Position numbers and translations under genes: made by a program. The notes beneath the pieces were generated by a model. It saw only the letters and a program-made list of their open reading frames with translations, was not told where the DNA came from and did not search any database. Below, in pieces: positions 60,662 through 64,000 of a stretch of 64,000 nucleotides of DNA (within the stretch, counting starts at the first letter, position 1; each line of letters opens with the position of its first letter). The DNA comes from Cymodocea nodosa (lineage: Eukaryota; Streptophyta; Magnoliopsida; Alismatales; Cymodoceaceae), in the NCBI GenBank assembly GCA_036874045.1, contig CM072340.1, forward strand, positions 5,347,001 to 5,411,000, in the 5' to 3' direction.

Positions 60662-62240
60662 AATGCTTAAACTCTACATAAAAAGATAAATATTATTGAT
60701 GATGTTGTTCACCACATAGATATTATATACTTATTATAAATATCTAAAGTAATATCTAAACTACTGCTTAAGATACTATGTATTTATTGTAAAATCATAG
60801 TAGTATCTTATTGATTTTAAGTAGTTTATCAATTTTAATAGTTTTTACGATTTTAAGTGGAAGTGTAAATGAAAAACATTAAATACTTCTGACATTCTGA
60901 AATTTTGATTAAATGTTTTCTTTGAATCAAGGAAAATGCATATAATCATGCATAAATTTGACTTAATTGATTAAACTTGTAGAATAAGTTATATGTAACT
61001 CATCTTAAACTGTTAATCAAAAGTATAAGCTTATTGAAACTGATTCATATTCTCAATACAATCATAGAAGTAAAAATTGTATGAGATTTGTGTTTTATTG
61101 CATCTGTATTAATGGAATACATATATACTGTGCTTAAAATGAAAAGTGCTTACAAAGTAAAAATATTTTAGAGTTTATTGATCAGTTTGATCACGAGCCT
61201 TTTGTACTTGAGCAGATAGGTATGTAAGGATTGTTGTCCTGAAAAAGGATTCTTTAAATCTAGCAACCTAAGGTCCTAATCAGATCTGGGATTGTTGACT
61301 GAAAGCTCATTACACGGGTACACTAGAAAGCTCTTATATGATTCAAGTTTTTCAAACTAACTTTTAAAGAAAATTATCAATATTTACTGTTTTGAAAAGA
61401 AAAAGTTGTTTCATTAATTACAGATATCTTTGAATCGCATATAGTTTATAGCAATATGACTACTAATTTATTGAATCAACATTAGTACTTTTGAAAATGT
61501 TTATTTAAGATACATTCTTTTATTCTCCTTGAATTAATCGAATTGAGTGCAAAGTTGTGTTTTGATTCATATACAGTAGGAATTGATTCTGGAAATCATT
61601 TTTGATGATGTCAGGATAACGGAAGTATCTGAAAAGAAAATGTAAAAGTATAGTTATACTTAACATCTATTGTCACTACAAGTATATTTTGTATGTTGAT
61701 TGAATATATTTGAAGTATATTTGTAGGGGGAGCATTAACAATGTCAAAAACAGATTAATATAATTTAAAATACAAATCTTAGTTAATCTGAATTAATGTC
61801 CTCTTAAAATCTTGATGAAATAATTTAAAAAGACAAACAAACTATTTTAGATTCAAAAGACAAAATGTTCAAATAGTTTACAATGTTCTCAAGATAATGT
61901 TAAGTTTAGCATGTGTGTTGTTTTCGGAACGTTTCAGTTGGAAGCATCCGAAAATTGTTGTGTACTAACTAGACGTTATGTTAGATAAGGTAACATGTAA
62001 AGCTGCCTCTAGACAGAGTTTTACTCGTTACGTTGGTTAACTCAACGAGTTATACTTGAATATTTTGGGTACCTTGATTGAATAAACTTTATTCAATATT
62101 TATTTAATTTCTAAACTCGACTTCTCTTCATGTTGAGTTATACGCCTAAAAACCCTATTTAAACACTTATTACACAGGGACTTAGGTTATTTGTAAACTT
62201 TGTCAAGAAAATCTTTCCCGCTTGTTGCTGTTATTACCTG
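60662..62240 (+). repeat. C-element spacer between pol and ORF3
   Basis: 1.6 kb, non-coding, homologous to 1-1217, 7624-8740 and the minus copy 53401-54927. Purine tract at 61723-61733, CTCGTTACGTTGG...AACTCAACGAG pair near 62025-62050, and TATA-like box at 62156-62163. Confidence 0.8.
62156..62163 (+). promoter_or_regulatory. candidate TATA box for ORF3 copy 3
   Basis: TATTTAAA, 90 bp before the ATG at 62246, in the shared context AACCCTATTTAAACACTTATTACAC. Confidence 0.45.
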
Positions 62241-62245
62241 CGACG

Positions 62246-64000
62246 ATGGTCTCCAAGTTCTACAAAGGTCGTGGCAGAGGAAAAGGCAAAAGCAGAAGAG
62301 ATGCAAAAGGAAAAGAAATAGAGAATGATGAAGTTCCATGTACTTGGTTCAAGAAAATATTTCGAGTGGACAAAAGGTTAGCAGAACTTTATAGAGATTA
62401 CTTCTTTTCTTAGAGAATATTAGATGAAGTTAGACAAGAACTTCAACATACTGATGCATGTATTGCATATATGGGTATTCGTAGTAAATTTGATAGAGAA
62501 TACAGAATGAAATGTGCTAAGATTGTATTTTTGGAACAGTATGCAAAATATTTGGAAAAAGGTGTAGGTTCATCAAATAGAACACTCCTATAAACGGTAC
62601 AAGACTACATGCATTTGAGGAAGAGCATGAATCAGCTATCCCTACTCCTTTATATTCAAAACAAGTAGAATCAGATATTGCTGTACACAAAACAAAAGTT
62701 GACAGTCTTCGAAAGGCCGTTGCAATAGAAAGTGCCTTAGAAGAATTAAAGTAGAAAACTTTTATGGAGCAATTTGAAAAGAAAACAACAATACTTGAAA
62801 AGGAGAAACAAAAATGTTATAGAAGAAGGAAAGTCAGAAAAATTATGTCTAAGGAAACAAAGTCTATTGAAAAAGGAAAATCAGATGAAAATTTATTTCC
62901 AAAGGACAATGTATGTCTAGACATTGTACCTTATTGTGCATCTGATAAACTCATCAGTTCCGAACACACTGAAACTAATGAAGATAATGAGAATTTATTT
63001 TCCCTTGCTAGAAAACTTGAGAAGAAATACAAGTCAAATATGAGCTCAAGTTTTTCTATTAGTACAAGTCCTGATGATGCAGAAATTGACAAATCAGAGC
63101 ATCAGGCACCGACATTGAACAAGTTATTGCAAATATAATTGACAATGTTGAAGCAGTAACTAGTTCAAAGGCTGAATTGTCTAGAGTAGCAGATATTGAA
63201 AATGTTAAGACTCTAGAATAGCTAAAAGTTAACCAGCCTTCTACCGAATCTATAGAAGCAGAGTCTGAGAATTCATAGCATGAATCAATGGAATTATCTG
63301 TTGAACAAAATGAACAATTACAGATAGATACACTGGCTGTAGAATTTGTGAAAAAATTGTACTCTTAACATTCTATAGAGACTGAACAGATGAATGTTGA
63401 GCATATTGACAATGTTCCTAACACTATTGAAGCTGAAGAATCAAGCTTACCTGAGCAGCTTCAAGATAATATTTTGGAAGAGGAACAACATGACATTCAT
63501 TTTGAAGAAGAGGTTCCTCAAGATGAATTAAACTCTGAATCACGGCTTCAGGTATCACCTTCTTTGTGTACAATATTAAAAATTCAAGGTAATGCAATTC
63601 ATTTTAGATTTGAAGAAGCATTGCAGAAATACAATAATCTGATTACATTTCAGATTCTGCATGCTCGTCCAATAAAATTCAGAAATTTGATGGAAACAAG
63701 AGATCTGTTTGAGTTTCAAGGCCTCATTAAATTCTTGCTAGTAGGAACGAAATGGAAGCAATACACAGAGCTTATTGCAACTTTTTATAGCAATCTGGAC
63801 AAGAATGGAAATTTTCTGCAAACTCAAATAAATGAACAGGAGTTTATATTGTCTCCTGAGTTAATTTTTGAAGTTTTAGGATTAAAGAATGAAGGTGTTG
63901 TTGTTACCAACAGATTTGGCATAATAAGACAACTGGAATGGAACATTCAGTCTTTATAAAAAATTCCAGATGTATATTCTGAAATGAGATTAATGGAAAA
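62246..64000 (+). pseudogene. ORF3 copy 3, C family, running off the window
   Basis: ATG 62246 (MVSKFYKGRGRGKGKSRR). Stop TAG near 62411 where copy 1 has Glu, a frame change near 62585, open stretch 62764-63138 (DNVCLDIVPYCASDKL), another break, then 63390-63959 open with ILHARPIKFRNLMETRDL, ELIATFYSNLDKNG, LSPELIFEVLGLKNEGVVVT and RQLEWNIQSL. After a stop at 63957 the frame continues (IPDVYSEMRLMEN) to the window end. Same gene as copies 1 and 2. Confidence 0.75.

Overview
The window is retrotransposon-dense plant nuclear DNA, most likely dicot heterochromatin. It is AT-rich, every recognisable protein is a Ty1/copia or Ty3/gypsy fragment, and I see no host gene, tRNA, rRNA or CRISPR array. 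Most copia elements look like the Sirevirus (Maximus/SIRE) lineage: a UBN2-type gag with a long Ser-rich and coiled-coil C-terminus, a CX2CX4HX4C knuckle, a tRNA-iMet primer site, two or three polypurine tracts (PPTs) before the 3' LTR, and palindrome-rich LTRs. All coding regions carry stops or frameshifts, so they are called pseudogenes.

LTR families, with names used only here. A: TGTTAGGA...TCCTAACA or CCTTTCA, 1.4-1.5 kb. B: TGTTTAG...ACA, about 2.0 kb. C: TGTTGAGTATTTTG...CGATCCTACA, 1.5-1.7 kb. D: TGTTAGGTAT...GATCCTACA, 1.2 kb. G: TGTAGAG...CAACA, 2.1 kb, gypsy-like.

Layout. 1-1217: C-type spacer, broken by a 5' A element (A1, 1218-about 5281). A1 fuses in frame to a C-type gag scrap (to 5431), then C spacer holding solo LTR B1 (5623-7618), then a third ORF, ORF3 (8745-10415). 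ORF3 runs head-on into a minus-strand homologue, ORF-X (14525-10416), split by solo LTR G (11375-13463). Upstream of ORF-X on the same strand is a deleted Athila/Tat-like gypsy pol (17587-15131). Its gag zinc knuckle was cut by complete A element A2 (17588-25192). 25346-29357 holds minus B LTRs. 29372-38612 is an inverted spacer pair holding complete A element A3 (30027-37985). B LTR B4 follows, split by complete non-autonomous D element (39433-44016). 45337-50677 is a minus C LTR split by solo B LTR B5, itself split by a solo C LTR (46997-48731). 51127-54927 is ORF3 and spacer on minus. 54928-64000 is one C element inserted in another C LTR: LTR, primer site, gag, deleted pol, spacer and ORF3 running off the window.

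Working together: gag, protease, integrase and RT/RNase H would form the replication particle, with the tRNA primer site and PPTs priming the two cDNA strands. ORF3 is the unusual part. It has an Arg/Gly/Lys-rich N-terminus and a C-terminal domain that resembles, from memory, the 'putative plant transposon protein' family. It occurs in C elements, next to the gypsy pol, and as nearly the whole coding content of the D element. Each C copy has a conserved TATTTAAA box 70-90 bp upstream. Seven insertions have exact 5-bp target duplications, which allows partial ordering of the nest.
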